47,070 nucleotides of DNA from Streptomyces lycii (GTDB taxonomy: Bacteria; Actinomycetota; Actinomycetes; Streptomycetales; Streptomycetaceae): positions 5,795 to 52,864 of the forward strand of contig NZ_WHPN01000406.1 in NCBI RefSeq assembly GCF_009735685.1. Reading direction: 5' to 3'. The notes beneath the pieces are model-generated. The model made no database searches, was not told where the DNA came from, and worked only from the letters and a program-made list of their open reading frames with translations. Below are positions 22,794 through 30,106 of the stretch, piece after piece. A program made the translations under genes and the position numbers. Numbering within the stretch: the first letter of the stretch is position 1; each line of letters opens with the position of its first letter.

Positions 22794-23522
22794 GTGACGG
22801 AGGAAGCACAGCTCCCCCCGGCCCCACAGGCAGCACAGGCGGTGTTCGGTGAGCGTTTTCCGGAGGTCGTCCGGTACGCGGAGCTGCTCGCGGACGCGGG
22901 TGTGAAGCGTGGCCTCATCGGGCCGCGCGAGGTGCCGCGGCTGTGGGAGCGCCACCTGCTGAACTGCGCCGTGCTCTCCGAGGCCGTGGCCGAGGGGGTG
23001 ACTGTGTGCGACGTCGGTTCGGGTGCCGGGCTGCCCGGCATCCCGCTGGCGCTCGTTCGCCCGGACCTGCGGATCACGCTGCTCGAACCGCTGCTGCGGC
23101 GCACGACGTTTCTCCAGGAGGTCGTCGAACTGCTGGGGCTGGACCATGTGACGGTCGTCCGGGGGCGCGCGGAAGAGGTGCTGGGCAGTCTGCCTCCGGT
23201 GCATGTGGTCACTGCCCGGGCGGTCGCCCCGCTCGACCGTCTCGCGGGATGGGGGGTGCCGCTGCTGCGGCCGTACGGTGAGATGCTGGCCCTCAAGGGA
23301 GACACGGCCGAGGAGGAGCTTCGGGGAGCCCGGGCCGCGCTCAGCAAGCTGGGTGTGGTGGCGACCTCCGTGCTCCAGGTCGGCGAGGGGGTGGTCGATC
23401 CGCCGTCCACGCTGGTCAGGGTGGAGGTCGGGGAGAGTCCCGGCGGGGTGCGCTTTGCGGCCAAACGGGCGAAGGCCGCCCGGGCGGGTAGGCCGTCCAG
23501 GGGAACGCGGCGCCGGCGCTGA
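22794..23522 (+). CDS. rsmG: 16S rRNA (guanine-N7) methyltransferase RsmG
   Basis: 242 residues from the GTG at 22794, after GAGGAAGGA. A class I SAM-dependent methyltransferase with motif I CDVGSGAGLPGIPLAL, LLEPLLRRTTFLQEV and the ARAVAPLDRL segment. It methylates G527 (E. coli numbering) of 16S rRNA; loss gives low-level streptomycin resistance and, in Streptomyces, altered antibiotic production. The C-terminus is basic. The frame extends 77 codons upstream through the jag terminator, which was rejected. Confidence 0.95.
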   Translation: MTEEAQLPPAPQAAQAVFGERFPEVVRYAELLADAGVKRGLIGPREVPRLWERHLLNCAVLSEAVAEGVTVCDVGSGAGLPGIPLALVRPDLRITLLEPLLRRTTFLQEVVELLGLDHVTVVRGRAEEVLGSLPPVHVVTARAVAPLDRLAGWGVPLLRPYGEMLALKGDTAEEELRGARAALSKLGVVATSVLQVGEGVVDPPSTLVRVEVGESPGGVRFAAKRAKAARAGRPSRGTRRRR

Positions 23523-23604
23523 GCAAGGCTGTACTCCATAAAAACCGGCAAAACTACACATTCCGGAGTGTCGCGACGTGAGGAGGCGGATGTCGATGCA
23601 TCGT

Positions 23605-23618
23605 GTTTCACGTGAAAC
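23605..23618. other. parS: parS site in the parA leader
   Basis: A perfect GTTTCACGTGAAAC palindrome, 83 bp after rsmG and about 145 bp before the parA start. Confidence 0.93.
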
Positions 23619-23686
23619 GTCGCTCCTTGCTGCATGGAATCATCAGTCGCGGGCGTGCGGCTGCCGCGCCCCGTCACCGTGACCCG

Positions 23687-23725
23687 TTGTCCACAGGGGG
23701 GACTTCCGAGGCGGATTCATCCACA
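23687..23725 (+). promoter_or_regulatory. two DnaA boxes upstream of parA
   Basis: A perfect TTGTCCACA (23687-23695) and TCATCCACA (23717-23725, one mismatch to the TTATCCACA form) in the same orientation, 22-21 bp apart, in the parA leader. Confidence 0.7.
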
Positions 23726-23761
23726 GGTGAGTCGCCCTCGCTGGTTCATGACCCCGGAAGC

Positions 23762-24901
23762 ATGGCAGGCTCTGTTCATTGCGAGCCTGAAGTCGAGGAG
23801 AGTGAATCCTTGCGGTCCGACGCCAACTTCGCGGGGCCGATGACCGATCCGGTCCCCGGCCCCCGTACCGCTGAGCACGCTCAGGGGGTGACTGCCCCCG
23901 GAGTACCCGCCCACGAGGACGGTGTTTCACGTGAAACGCCGCCACCCATGCTCGACGCCGCCGACACCGGTGACACTCCGATCGGACGGGCCGCACAGGT
24001 CGCGGTCGAGGCGCTGGGGCAGGGCGGTGAACGCCTGCCCCGGCCGGAACAGACCCGTGTGATGGTGGTGGCCAACCAGAAGGGCGGGGTCGGCAAGACG
24101 ACCACCACGGTCAATCTGGCCGCCTCCCTCGCGCTGCACGGCGCCCGGGTTCTCGTCGTGGATTTGGACCCCCAGGGCAACGCCTCCACGGCGCTGGGCA
24201 TCGACCACCACTCCGATGTGCCGTCGATCTACGACGTGCTGGTGGAGAGCAAGCCGCTGTCCGAGGTCGTACAGCCGGTCCCGGATGTCGAGGGGCTGTT
24301 CTGCGCACCCGCGACGATCGACCTTGCCGGTGCGGAGATCGAACTGGTCTCGCTGGTGGCCCGGGAGAGCCGGCTGGAGCGCGCCATCTCGGCGTACGAG
24401 CAGCCGCTCGACTACATCCTGATCGACTGCCCGCCCTCGCTGGGGCTGTTGACGGTCAACGCGCTGGTCGCCGGAGCCGAGGTGCTGATCCCCATCCAGT
24501 GCGAGTACTACGCGCTGGAAGGACTGGGGCAGCTGTTGCGCAATGTCGACCTGGTGCGCGGCCACCTCAACCCGGATCTCCATGTCTCCACGATCCTGCT
24601 GACCATGTACGACGGTCGCACCCGGCTCGCCTCCCAGGTCGCGGACGAGGTCCGCAGCCACTTCGGGAACGAGGTCCTGCGCACCAGCATCCCCCGCTCC
24701 GTGCGCATCTCCGAGGCACCGAGCTACGGCCAGACGGTGCTGACCTACGACCCGGGATCCAGCGGTTCCCTCTCGTACCTCGAAGCGGCCCGGGAGATCG
24801 CCCTGCGCGGGGCCGGCGTGTACTACGACGGTCAGAACGCCCACGCCATGGGAGAGAATGCTCAGCAGAACGAGCTCGGCATGCCGGAGGGGACGCAGTG
24901 A
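23762..24901 (+). CDS. parA: chromosome partitioning ATPase ParA
   Basis: 379 residues from the ATG at 23762 ([17 protein letters not shown]), after GGAAG. A disordered acidic N-terminal arm of about 98 residues precedes the ATPase. The deviant Walker A is KGGVGKTT (107-114), with [11 protein letters not shown], Walker [12 protein letters not shown] and the [16 protein letters not shown] end. It moves or positions ParB-oriC complexes during sporulation septation and tip growth. A perfect parS lies in the arm and is translated as VSRET (55-59). The stop overlaps parB as GTGA. The frame is open 53 codons upstream through a parS, which looks like leader. Confidence 0.93.
   Translation: MAGSVHCEPEVEESESLRSDANFAGPMTDPVPGPRTAEHAQGVTAPGVPAHEDGVSRETPPPMLDAADTGDTPIGRAAQVAVEALGQGGERLPRPEQTRVMVVANQKGGVGKTTTTVNLAASLALHGARVLVVDLDPQGNASTALGIDHHSDVPSIYDVLVESKPLSEVVQPVPDVEGLFCAPATIDLAGAEIELVSLVARESRLERAISAYEQPLDYILIDCPPSLGLLTVNALVAGAEVLIPIQCEYYALEGLGQLLRNVDLVRGHLNPDLHVSTILLTMYDGRTRLASQVADEVRSHFGNEVLRTSIPRSVRISEAPSYGQTVLTYDPGSSGSLSYLEAAREIALRGAGVYYDGQNAHAMGENAQQNELGMPEGTQ
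23924..23937. other. parS: parS site inside parA
   Basis: A perfect GTTTCACGTGAAAC within the parA coding sequence, in the region for the disordered N-terminal arm. Confidence 0.93.
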
Positions 24902-26019
24902 GTGAACGACGTAGAGGACTGGGCCGCGGTCTGGGGGCGCTGATTCCCGCGGCTCCGCAGAGCACGGACCAGCAGGCCCCGTCCGTGGTTCCCGGAGCCG
25001 CCTCCCCGACCGCGGTGCCGGTTCTCACCCCGGACCGAGGTGTCGCCGCGGCCAAGGTCACCGCGCTGCCGCAGTCCCCTGTTTCCCGTGAAACCGAGAT
25101 GGAGGATCTGGGACAGGGACACCCGGAGGAGACGCCGGCACCGGAGGCCACGGAGCCGGCGGGGGCGCATTTCGCCGAACTGCCGCTGGACACCATCACC
25201 CCGAACCCGCGTCAGCCCCGTGAGGTCTTCGACGAGGACGCGCTGGCGGAGCTGGTCACCTCCATCCAGGAAGTGGGCCTGCTCCAGCCCGTCGTGGTAC
25301 GCCAGCTCGCGCCCGAGCGCTATGAGCTCATCATGGGCGAGCGCCGTTGGAGGGCGTGCCGGGAAGCCGGGCTGGACCGGATTCCCGCGATCGTCCGCGC
25401 CACCGACGACGAGAAGCTGCTGCTGGACGCGCTCCTGGAGAACCTGCACCGGGCTCAGCTGAACCCGTTGGAAGAGGCGGCGGCGTACGACCAGCTCCTC
25501 AAGGACTTCGCCTGCACGCACGACCAGCTGGCGGACCGCATCGGGCGCTCGCGCCCGCAGGTCTCCAACACCCTGCGTCTGCTCAAGTTGTCCACCCCGG
25601 TGCAGCGCCGGGTTGCCGCCGGGGTGCTGTCCGCGGGGCATGCGCGGGCCCTGCTGTCCGTCGAGGACTCAGAGGAGCAGGACCGGCTCGCCCACCGGAT
25701 CGTGGCCGAGGGGCTGTCCGTGCGTGCCGTCGAGGAGATCGTGACCTTGATGGGTTCCCGGCCAGCAGGTCCGGCGAAGAGCAAGGGGCCCCGGGCGGGG
25801 AACCGGGTGTCGCCCGCCCTCACCGGCCTTGCCTCGCGGCTCTCGGATCGCTTCGAGACCCGGGTGAAGGTCGACCTGGGCCAGAAGAAGGGGAAGATCG
25901 TCGTCGAGTTCGCCTCGATAGAGGATCTGGACCGGATTCTGGAAAGCATGGCACCGGGCGAGGGGCGGGTCTTTGAATCCGACCCCGAGGGCCAGGAGGG
26001 CGCCTCCGGCGAGGAGTGA
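24898..26019 (+). CDS. parB: chromosome partitioning protein ParB
   Basis: 373 residues from a GTG overlapping the parA stop. Start [16 protein letters not shown] is the conserved ParA-interacting motif. A linker (about 20-92) precedes the CTPase domain with GERRWRA (147-153) and [14 protein letters not shown] (181-194). A helix-turn-helix (about 208-230, [23 protein letters not shown]) reads parS. The C-terminal dimerisation domain is about 310-373. Linker residues 62-66 (VSRET) are encoded by a near-parS sequence. It loads at parS and slides as a CTP clamp to organise the origin region. Confidence 0.97.
   Translation: MSERRRGLGRGLGALIPAAPQSTDQQAPSVVPGAASPTAVPVLTPDRGVAAAKVTALPQSPVSRETEMEDLGQGHPEETPAPEATEPAGAHFAELPLDTITPNPRQPREVFDEDALAELVTSIQEVGLLQPVVVRQLAPERYELIMGERRWRACREAGLDRIPAIVRATDDEKLLLDALLENLHRAQLNPLEEAAAYDQLLKDFACTHDQLADRIGRSRPQVSNTLRLLKLSTPVQRRVAAGVLSAGHARALLSVEDSEEQDRLAHRIVAEGLSVRAVEEIVTLMGSRPAGPAKSKGPRAGNRVSPALTGLASRLSDRFETRVKVDLGQKKGKIVVEFASIEDLDRILESMAPGEGRVFESDPEGQEGASGEE
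25081..25094. other. parS: parS-like site inside parB, one mismatch
   Basis: GTTTCCCGTGAAAC, one change from the palindrome, in the parB linker region. Confidence 0.6.
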
Positions 26020-26034
26020 GGCCGGACGACCCGA

Positions 26035-26082
26035 GGGCGGGCCGCGCGACCGGACGAGATGTCACCGGCGCGCGGCCCGCCC
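26035..26082 (+). terminator. hairpin terminator after parB
   Basis: A perfect 14-bp stem (GGGCGGGCCGCGCG / CGCGCGGCCCGCCC), a 20-nt loop with an inner CCGG/CCGG pairing, then TTTGTCCT. It closes the parAB operon. Confidence 0.8.
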
Positions 26083-26156
26083 TTTGTCCTGCAGCGGTTT
26101 CCGAGATGTGCCCGACTGGATACGATGCGATCACGACGGAAGTGAGGAACAGCTTC

Positions 26157-26774
26157 ATGGGGCGTCGGCTCGTACCACTCACGCTGGACAATCTCCCGGA
26201 CATCCCCAAGCGCTGCCGCTCCTGTGTCTTCTGGGAGCTCGACCCGGTGAGCGGTGACGCCGCGGTCAAGGCCGGCCGGCCGGAGCTGGAGAAGGAAGCC
26301 TGGATCTCGGCGGTCCTGCTGGAGTGGGGTTCCTGCGGCCGGGTGGTGTACGTCGACGAGGTGCCGGTCGGATTCGTGCTGTACGCGCCGCCCGCCTATG
26401 TCCCCCGGGCCACGGCATTTCCCACGAGCCCCGTCTCCCCCGACGCCGTGCAGCTGATGACGGCCTGGATCATTCCCGGTTACCAGGGCCAGGGGCTCGG
26501 CAGGGTGATGGTGCAGACCGTCGCCAAGGATCTGCTGCGGCGCGGGTTCAAGGCCATCGAGGCGTTCGGTGACGCGCGGTGGACCGAGCCGTCCTGTGTG
26601 CTTCCTGCGGACCATCTGCTGGCGGTCGGGTTCAAGACCGTACGGCCGCACCCGCGTTTTCCGCGGCTGCGGCTGGAGTTGAGGACGACGCTCTCCTGGA
26701 AGGAGGATGTCGAGATGGCGCTGGACCGGCTGCTCGGTGCCGTACAGAAGGAGCCCGCGCTCCGGCCGTTGTGA
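26157..26774 (+). CDS. GNAT-family N-acetyltransferase
   Basis: 205 residues from the ATG at 26157, chosen for its GAGGAA ribosome site; an in-frame extension upstream runs through the parB terminator. The GNAT fold is visible: WISAVLLEWGSCGRVVYVDEVPVGFVLYAPPAYVP (beta strands), then the acetyl-CoA loop WIIPGYQGQGLGRVMVQTVAKDLLRRGFKAIEAFGD with the Q/R-x-x-G-x-G/A pattern QGQGLG. The N-terminal PKRCRSCVFWELDP includes a CxxC pair. The substrate is unknown. A -10 like TACGAT (26121-26126) suggests its own promoter. It is conserved beside parAB in streptomycetes, but no functional link is shown. Confidence 0.88.
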   Translation: MGRRLVPLTLDNLPDIPKRCRSCVFWELDPVSGDAAVKAGRPELEKEAWISAVLLEWGSCGRVVYVDEVPVGFVLYAPPAYVPRATAFPTSPVSPDAVQLMTAWIIPGYQGQGLGRVMVQTVAKDLLRRGFKAIEAFGDARWTEPSCVLPADHLLAVGFKTVRPHPRFPRLRLELRTTLSWKEDVEMALDRLLGAVQKEPALRPL

Positions 26775-26775
26775 A

Positions 26776-26815
26776 ACACCGCAGGGCCCACCCCCGGGGG
26801 TGGGCCCTGCGGTGT
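26776..26815. terminator. bidirectional terminator between GNAT gene and trxA
   Basis: A perfect 40-nt palindrome with half-site ACACCGCAGGGCCCACCCCC and no spacer; it folds with a short central loop. It starts 2 nt after the GNAT stop and also serves trxA on the other strand. Confidence 0.85.
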
Positions 26816-26835
26816 CGCGGTGTTCCACGCAAGAT

Positions 26836-26849
26836 GTTTCACGTGGAAC
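26836..26849. other. parS: parS-like site, one mismatch
   Basis: GTTTCACGTGGAAC in the space between the terminator and the trxA stop. A half-site-like GTTCCACG lies 14 bp to its left. Confidence 0.7.
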
Positions 26850-26876
26850 GGTGGCACGTCGGCCACCGGCGGCGGG

Positions 26877-27206
26877 TCAGCCGAGGAAGTCCTCCAGGTC
26901 GCGCACGATCGCGGCCTTGGGCTTGGCGCCGACGATGGTCTTGGCGACCTCGCCGCCCTGGTAGACGTTCAGCGTCGGGATCGACATGACGCCGTACTTG
27001 GCGGCGGTGGCCGGGTTCTCGTCGATGTTCAGCTTGACGACCTGGATCTTGTCGCCGTGCTCCGCGGCGATCGCCTCGAGGGACGGGGCGATCTGGCGGC
27101 ACGGTCCGCACCAGGCGGCCCAGAAGTCGACCAGGACGGGCTTGTCGCTCTTGAGGACGTCCTCGTCGAACGTCGCGTCGGTCACGTGCTTGAGGTCGCC
27201 GGCCAT
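26877..27206 (-). CDS. trxA: thioredoxin
   Basis: 109 residues, standard length, with the active site WCGPC (32-36), the cis-proline segment MSIPTL and the buried Asp in VDFWA. A strong AAGGAGAA precedes the ATG. It reduces protein disulfides and is recycled by the TrxB encoded 48 nt upstream in the same operon. Confidence 0.97.
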   Translation of the reverse strand: MAGDLKHVTDATFDEDVLKSDKPVLVDFWAAWCGPCRQIAPSLEAIAAEHGDKIQVVKLNIDENPATAAKYGVMSIPTLNVYQGGEVAKTIVGAKPKAAIVRDLEDFLG

Positions 27207-27254
27207 GGCGTTCTCCTTGGGTTGCTCTGTCGGTGAGGGAGAGGACTGGGTGGA

Positions 27255-28241
27255 TCAGACCGCGGCGGCTGCGGTCTTCTCCGGCTCCGGGGTGTGCTCC
27301 TCGGAGGTGTCGGTGAGGGCGGCGAGGTAGCGCTCGGCGTCCAGGGCCGCGGAGCAGCCGGTACCGGCGGCGGTGATCGCCTGGCGGTAGGTGTGGTCCA
27401 CCACGTCTCCGGCGGCGAAGACGCCGGGGAGGTTGGTGCGGGTGGAGGGGGACTCCACCTTGAGGTAGCCCTCGTCGTCCAGGTCGAGCTGCTCGGTGAA
27501 CAGCTCGGTGCGCGGGTCGTGGCCGACCGCGATGAACAGACCGGTCACGGGCAGCTCGCGGGTCTCGCCGGTCTTGGTGGAGCGCAGCGTGAGCCCGGAG
27601 AGCTTCTGCTCCCCGTGGATCTCGGCGACCTCGCTGTCGTACGCGAATGTGATCTTCGGGTCGGCGAAGGCGCGCTCCTGCATGGCCTTGGAGGCCCGCA
27701 GGGTGTCGCGGCGGTGCACGATCGTGACGGACTTGGCGAACCGGGAGAGGAAGGTCGCTTCCTCCATCGCGGTGTCGCCGCCACCGACGACGGCGATGTC
27801 CTGGTCCTTGAAGAAGAAGCCGTCACAGGTGGCGCACCAGGAGACACCGCGGCCGGACAGCTCGTCCTCGCGCGGCAGGCCCAGCTTGCGGTGCTGCGAG
27901 CCGGTGGACACGATCACCGTGCGGGCCTTGTGCACGGTGCCCGCCGAGTCGGTCACGGTTTTGATGTCACCGGCCAGGTCGACGGCGGTGATGTCGTCCG
28001 GGACCAGCTCCGCGCCGAAGCGCTCGGCCTGGGCGCGCATGTTGTCCATCAGGTCCGGCCCCATGATGCCGTCGCGGAAGCCGGGGAAGTTCTCCACGTC
28101 GGTGGTGTTCATCAACGCGCCACCGGCCGTGACCGAGCCCTCGAAGACAAGCGGCTTCAGGGAGGCGCGCGCGGTGTACAGCGCCGCGGTGTATCCCGCC
28201 GGCCCGGAGCCGATGATGATCACGTTACGGACGTCGCTCAC
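27255..28241 (-). CDS. trxB: thioredoxin-disulfide reductase
   Basis: 328 residues from the GTG at 28241, after GAGGAA. FAD-binding GSGPAG (11-16), redox pair CATC (C136, C139) in [15 protein letters not shown]-binding [13 protein letters not shown], and the FAD-contacting [21 protein letters not shown] near the end. It passes electrons from NADPH to thioredoxin. A sigma-R type promoter lies upstream, so induction by disulfide stress is expected. A further 24 codons of open frame upstream are leader. Confidence 0.97.
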   Translation of the reverse strand: MSDVRNVIIIGSGPAGYTAALYTARASLKPLVFEGSVTAGGALMNTTDVENFPGFRDGIMGPDLMDNMRAQAERFGAELVPDDITAVDLAGDIKTVTDSAGTVHKARTVIVSTGSQHRKLGLPREDELSGRGVSWCATCDGFFFKDQDIAVVGGGDTAMEEATFLSRFAKSVTIVHRRDTLRASKAMQERAFADPKITFAYDSEVAEIHGEQKLSGLTLRSTKTGETRELPVTGLFIAVGHDPRTELFTEQLDLDDEGYLKVESPSTRTNLPGVFAAGDVVDHTYRQAITAAGTGCSAALDAERYLAALTDTSEEHTPEPEKTAAAAV

Positions 28242-28324
28242 GGGTGTGTTCCTCGTCTCTGCCGACTGCGTCCGGGGTCCTTGCCTGTGTCCCTGGCAGT
28301 CCGCCGTGGACACTCACCCCACCC

Positions 28325-28351
28325 AACGGATCCTAAGGGGCGAGCATTCCC
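28325..28351 (-). promoter_or_regulatory. sigma-R type promoter of trxBA
   Basis: On the minus strand GGGAAT (28351-28346), exactly 18 nt, then GTT (28327-28325). This matches the sigma-R consensus GGAAT-N18/19-GTT known for streptomycete thioredoxin operons. It lies about 84 nt upstream of the trxB start. Confidence 0.82.
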
Positions 28352-28416
28352 GTCGGCGCCCCGCGGCCCCGAGCCGTAGGTCCCGGCCGGCTGCCGCGAG
28401 GTCAGCGGCGCTGATC

Positions 28417-29391
28417 TCAGCGGCGCGGGTAGCTGCGGCTGAGCAGGATGTCCCCGGACTGGCCCGAGGAGGTCCCGACGCATGCGGCGTCCACCACATA
28501 GGCGTCGACGCGCGTTGCGTCATCCCGGTGCGGCAGCACGACGATGTAGGCCGCCTTCCCCTCGAAGACGTCTTCCTCGGCGGCGATCGGCTCGGCCATG
28601 CTGTCGATGCCGTTACGGACACAGGGGGGAACGGCCACTCCGCGCAGCGGGTTGGGCGGGCTCGTCTGCGTCCCGACGGTGCCGGACGGCGCCTGCTCGG
28701 GCGCGCTGTCCGCCAGCAACTGCTCTACGCGTCCCTCCAGTGCGGCCGCGTTCAGACCGTCGGCGGTGCGGCTGGCCGAGTCGGTCGCGAGGGACCTGCC
28801 CGCGGCGGCGTCGTTCTCGCCGGAGGGGGCGAGGGACTGCACGAGGACCGCGCCGCCGATACCGAAGCCGAAGACCGCGGCCGCGCCGAGCACGGCGCGC
28901 CGCCAGCGACGGGCTCGCGGACGCCCGCCGGGGCCGGTGCTGTCGTGGCGGTGACTCCACGGCCGGCGCGACGAGCGGGAGTGGCGGGAGACGTCCGGGT
29001 GCCCGGCACGGTCAACGGAGTCCGGTTCCACGGGGCGTGTCCCGGGCAGCGCACCGGTTTCACGTGAAACGGGTCGCTGTTCACCGGAGGCGTCGTCGTC
29101 GGGACAGGTTCCACGTGAAACCGCCTCGGGGGCGGTCGAGTCGAGAAGCGCCTCCGCCGCGAGAGCGGCGTCAATCCGCCCGGCCACGTCGTCGGGCATC
29201 CGGGCCGGACCGGGCAGGGTCCCGAGGAGAGCCCGGATCTCCTCCAGGGAGGATCCGACCTCCGCGCACAGTTCGCAGTCCGCCATGTGGTTCCGGACCT
29301 CGACGGTGCGCTCGGGGGCCAGCAGCCCTTCCGTGAGCGCGGAAATCTCCGCCACATCCGGGTGCTCGTCCGTGCCCGTTGTGGATGTCAC
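28417..29391 (-). CDS. transmembrane anti-sigma factor with zinc-finger-type motif
   Basis: 324 residues. The N-terminal domain has the ZAS pattern H35-x3-C39-x2-C42 (NHMADCELC), typical of anti-sigma factors that bind ECF sigma factors. A charged, Pro/Ser/Arg-rich linker (about 85-165) leads to one transmembrane helix (about 166-186) and an extracytoplasmic domain of about 135 residues ending in LLSRSYPRR. The GTG start overlaps the sigma gene stop by 4 nt, the usual sigma/anti-sigma coupling. Two parS-type sequences lie in the linker and are translated as VSRGT (91-95) and VSRET (108-112). The signal is unknown; a redox or envelope signal is possible. Confidence 0.9.
   Translation of the reverse strand: MTSTTGTDEHPDVAEISALTEGLLAPERTVEVRNHMADCELCAEVGSSLEEIRALLGTLPGPARMPDDVAGRIDAALAAEALLDSTAPEAVSRGTCPDDDASGEQRPVSRETGALPGTRPVEPDSVDRAGHPDVSRHSRSSRRPWSHRHDSTGPGGRPRARRWRRAVLGAAAVFGFGIGGAVLVQSLAPSGENDAAAGRSLATDSASRTADGLNAAALEGRVEQLLADSAPEQAPSGTVGTQTSPPNPLRGVAVPPCVRNGIDSMAEPIAAEEDVFEGKAAYIVVLPHRDDATRVDAYVVDAACVGTSSGQSGDILLSRSYPRR
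29057..29070. other. parS: parS site inside the anti-sigma gene
   Basis: A perfect GTTTCACGTGAAAC in the linker-coding part of the anti-sigma gene, 37 bp from a second, near-parS sequence. Confidence 0.92.
29108..29121. other. parS: parS-like site inside the anti-sigma gene, one mismatch
   Basis: GTTCCACGTGAAAC, the exact reverse complement of the variants at 4733 and 26836. Confidence 0.7.
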
Positions 29392-30074
29392 GCCAGCTCG
29401 CCTCCCTTCACGGCATCCGTATCCCTCGAACCTGCCGCCGGTGGGACGGATGTCCCCTGCGGGCGGTTCCTTCCCTGTTTCGGTTCCGTACTATCCAGCC
29501 GCCCGGCGCGCAGATGCGTCAGCAACGGCAGGAGTCTGGCCCGGCCGCGGGCGCAGCGGCTCTTGACGGTCCCGCTGGGGACATCGAGGACGCGGGCGGC
29601 CTCGGCCACCGGATAACCCTGCATGTCGACGAGGACCAGGGCGGCGCGCTGGTCGGCGGGCAGGGTGCGGAGGGCCGTGATGAGTTCGCGGTGGAGGTCG
29701 CTCCGCTCGGCGGGGGCGTCAGCGGCCTCGTGGGGCTCCAGGAGATGCTCCAGCTGCTCCGCCTCCGCGATGGGCGAGGTGCGGCGGGAGGCGGCCTTGC
29801 GGGCCCGGTCGAGACAGGCGTTGACGGTGATGCGGTGCAGCCAGGTCGTGACGGCCGACTGCCCGCGGAAGGTGTGGGCGGCCCGGTAGGCGGAGACGAG
29901 AGCGTCCTGTACGGCGTCGGCGGCCTCCTCGCGGTCGCCGAGCGTGCGCAGGGCGACGGCCCAGAGCCGGTCGCGGTGGCGGCGGACGATCTCGGAGAAG
30001 GCGTCCGGGTCCCCGTCGACATGCCGGGCGAGGAGTTCCTTGTCCGTCGCCGAACCGAGCGGCGCGTCGCCCAC
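29388..30074 (-). CDS. sigM: ECF RNA polymerase sigma factor SigM
   Basis: 228 residues from a GTG with GGAGGGG upstream. Region 2 is about 22-95 (DAFSEIVRRHRDRLWAVALRTLGDREEAADAVQDALVSAYRAAHTFRG), region 4 about 128-185 with the helix-turn-helix YPVAEAARVLDVPSGTVKSRCARGRARL. Regions 1 and 3 are missing, as in ECF (group IV) factors. A Pro/Arg tail of about 40 residues follows. Its coupled downstream gene is the likely anti-sigma factor. The order pseudokinase-sigM-anti-sigma-trxB-trxA equals the M. tuberculosis mviN-sigM-Rv3912-trxB-trxC order. Confidence 0.93.
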   Translation of the reverse strand: MGDAPLGSATDKELLARHVDGDPDAFSEIVRRHRDRLWAVALRTLGDREEAADAVQDALVSAYRAAHTFRGQSAVTTWLHRITVNACLDRARKAASRRTSPIAEAEQLEHLLEPHEAADAPAERSDLHRELITALRTLPADQRAALVLVDMQGYPVAEAARVLDVPSGTVKSRCARGRARLLPLLTHLRAGRLDSTEPKQGRNRPQGTSVPPAAGSRDTDAVKGGELA

Positions 30075-30106
30075 GTCGAACCCCTCCCCTCCGTCTCGGC
30101 TCCGGC

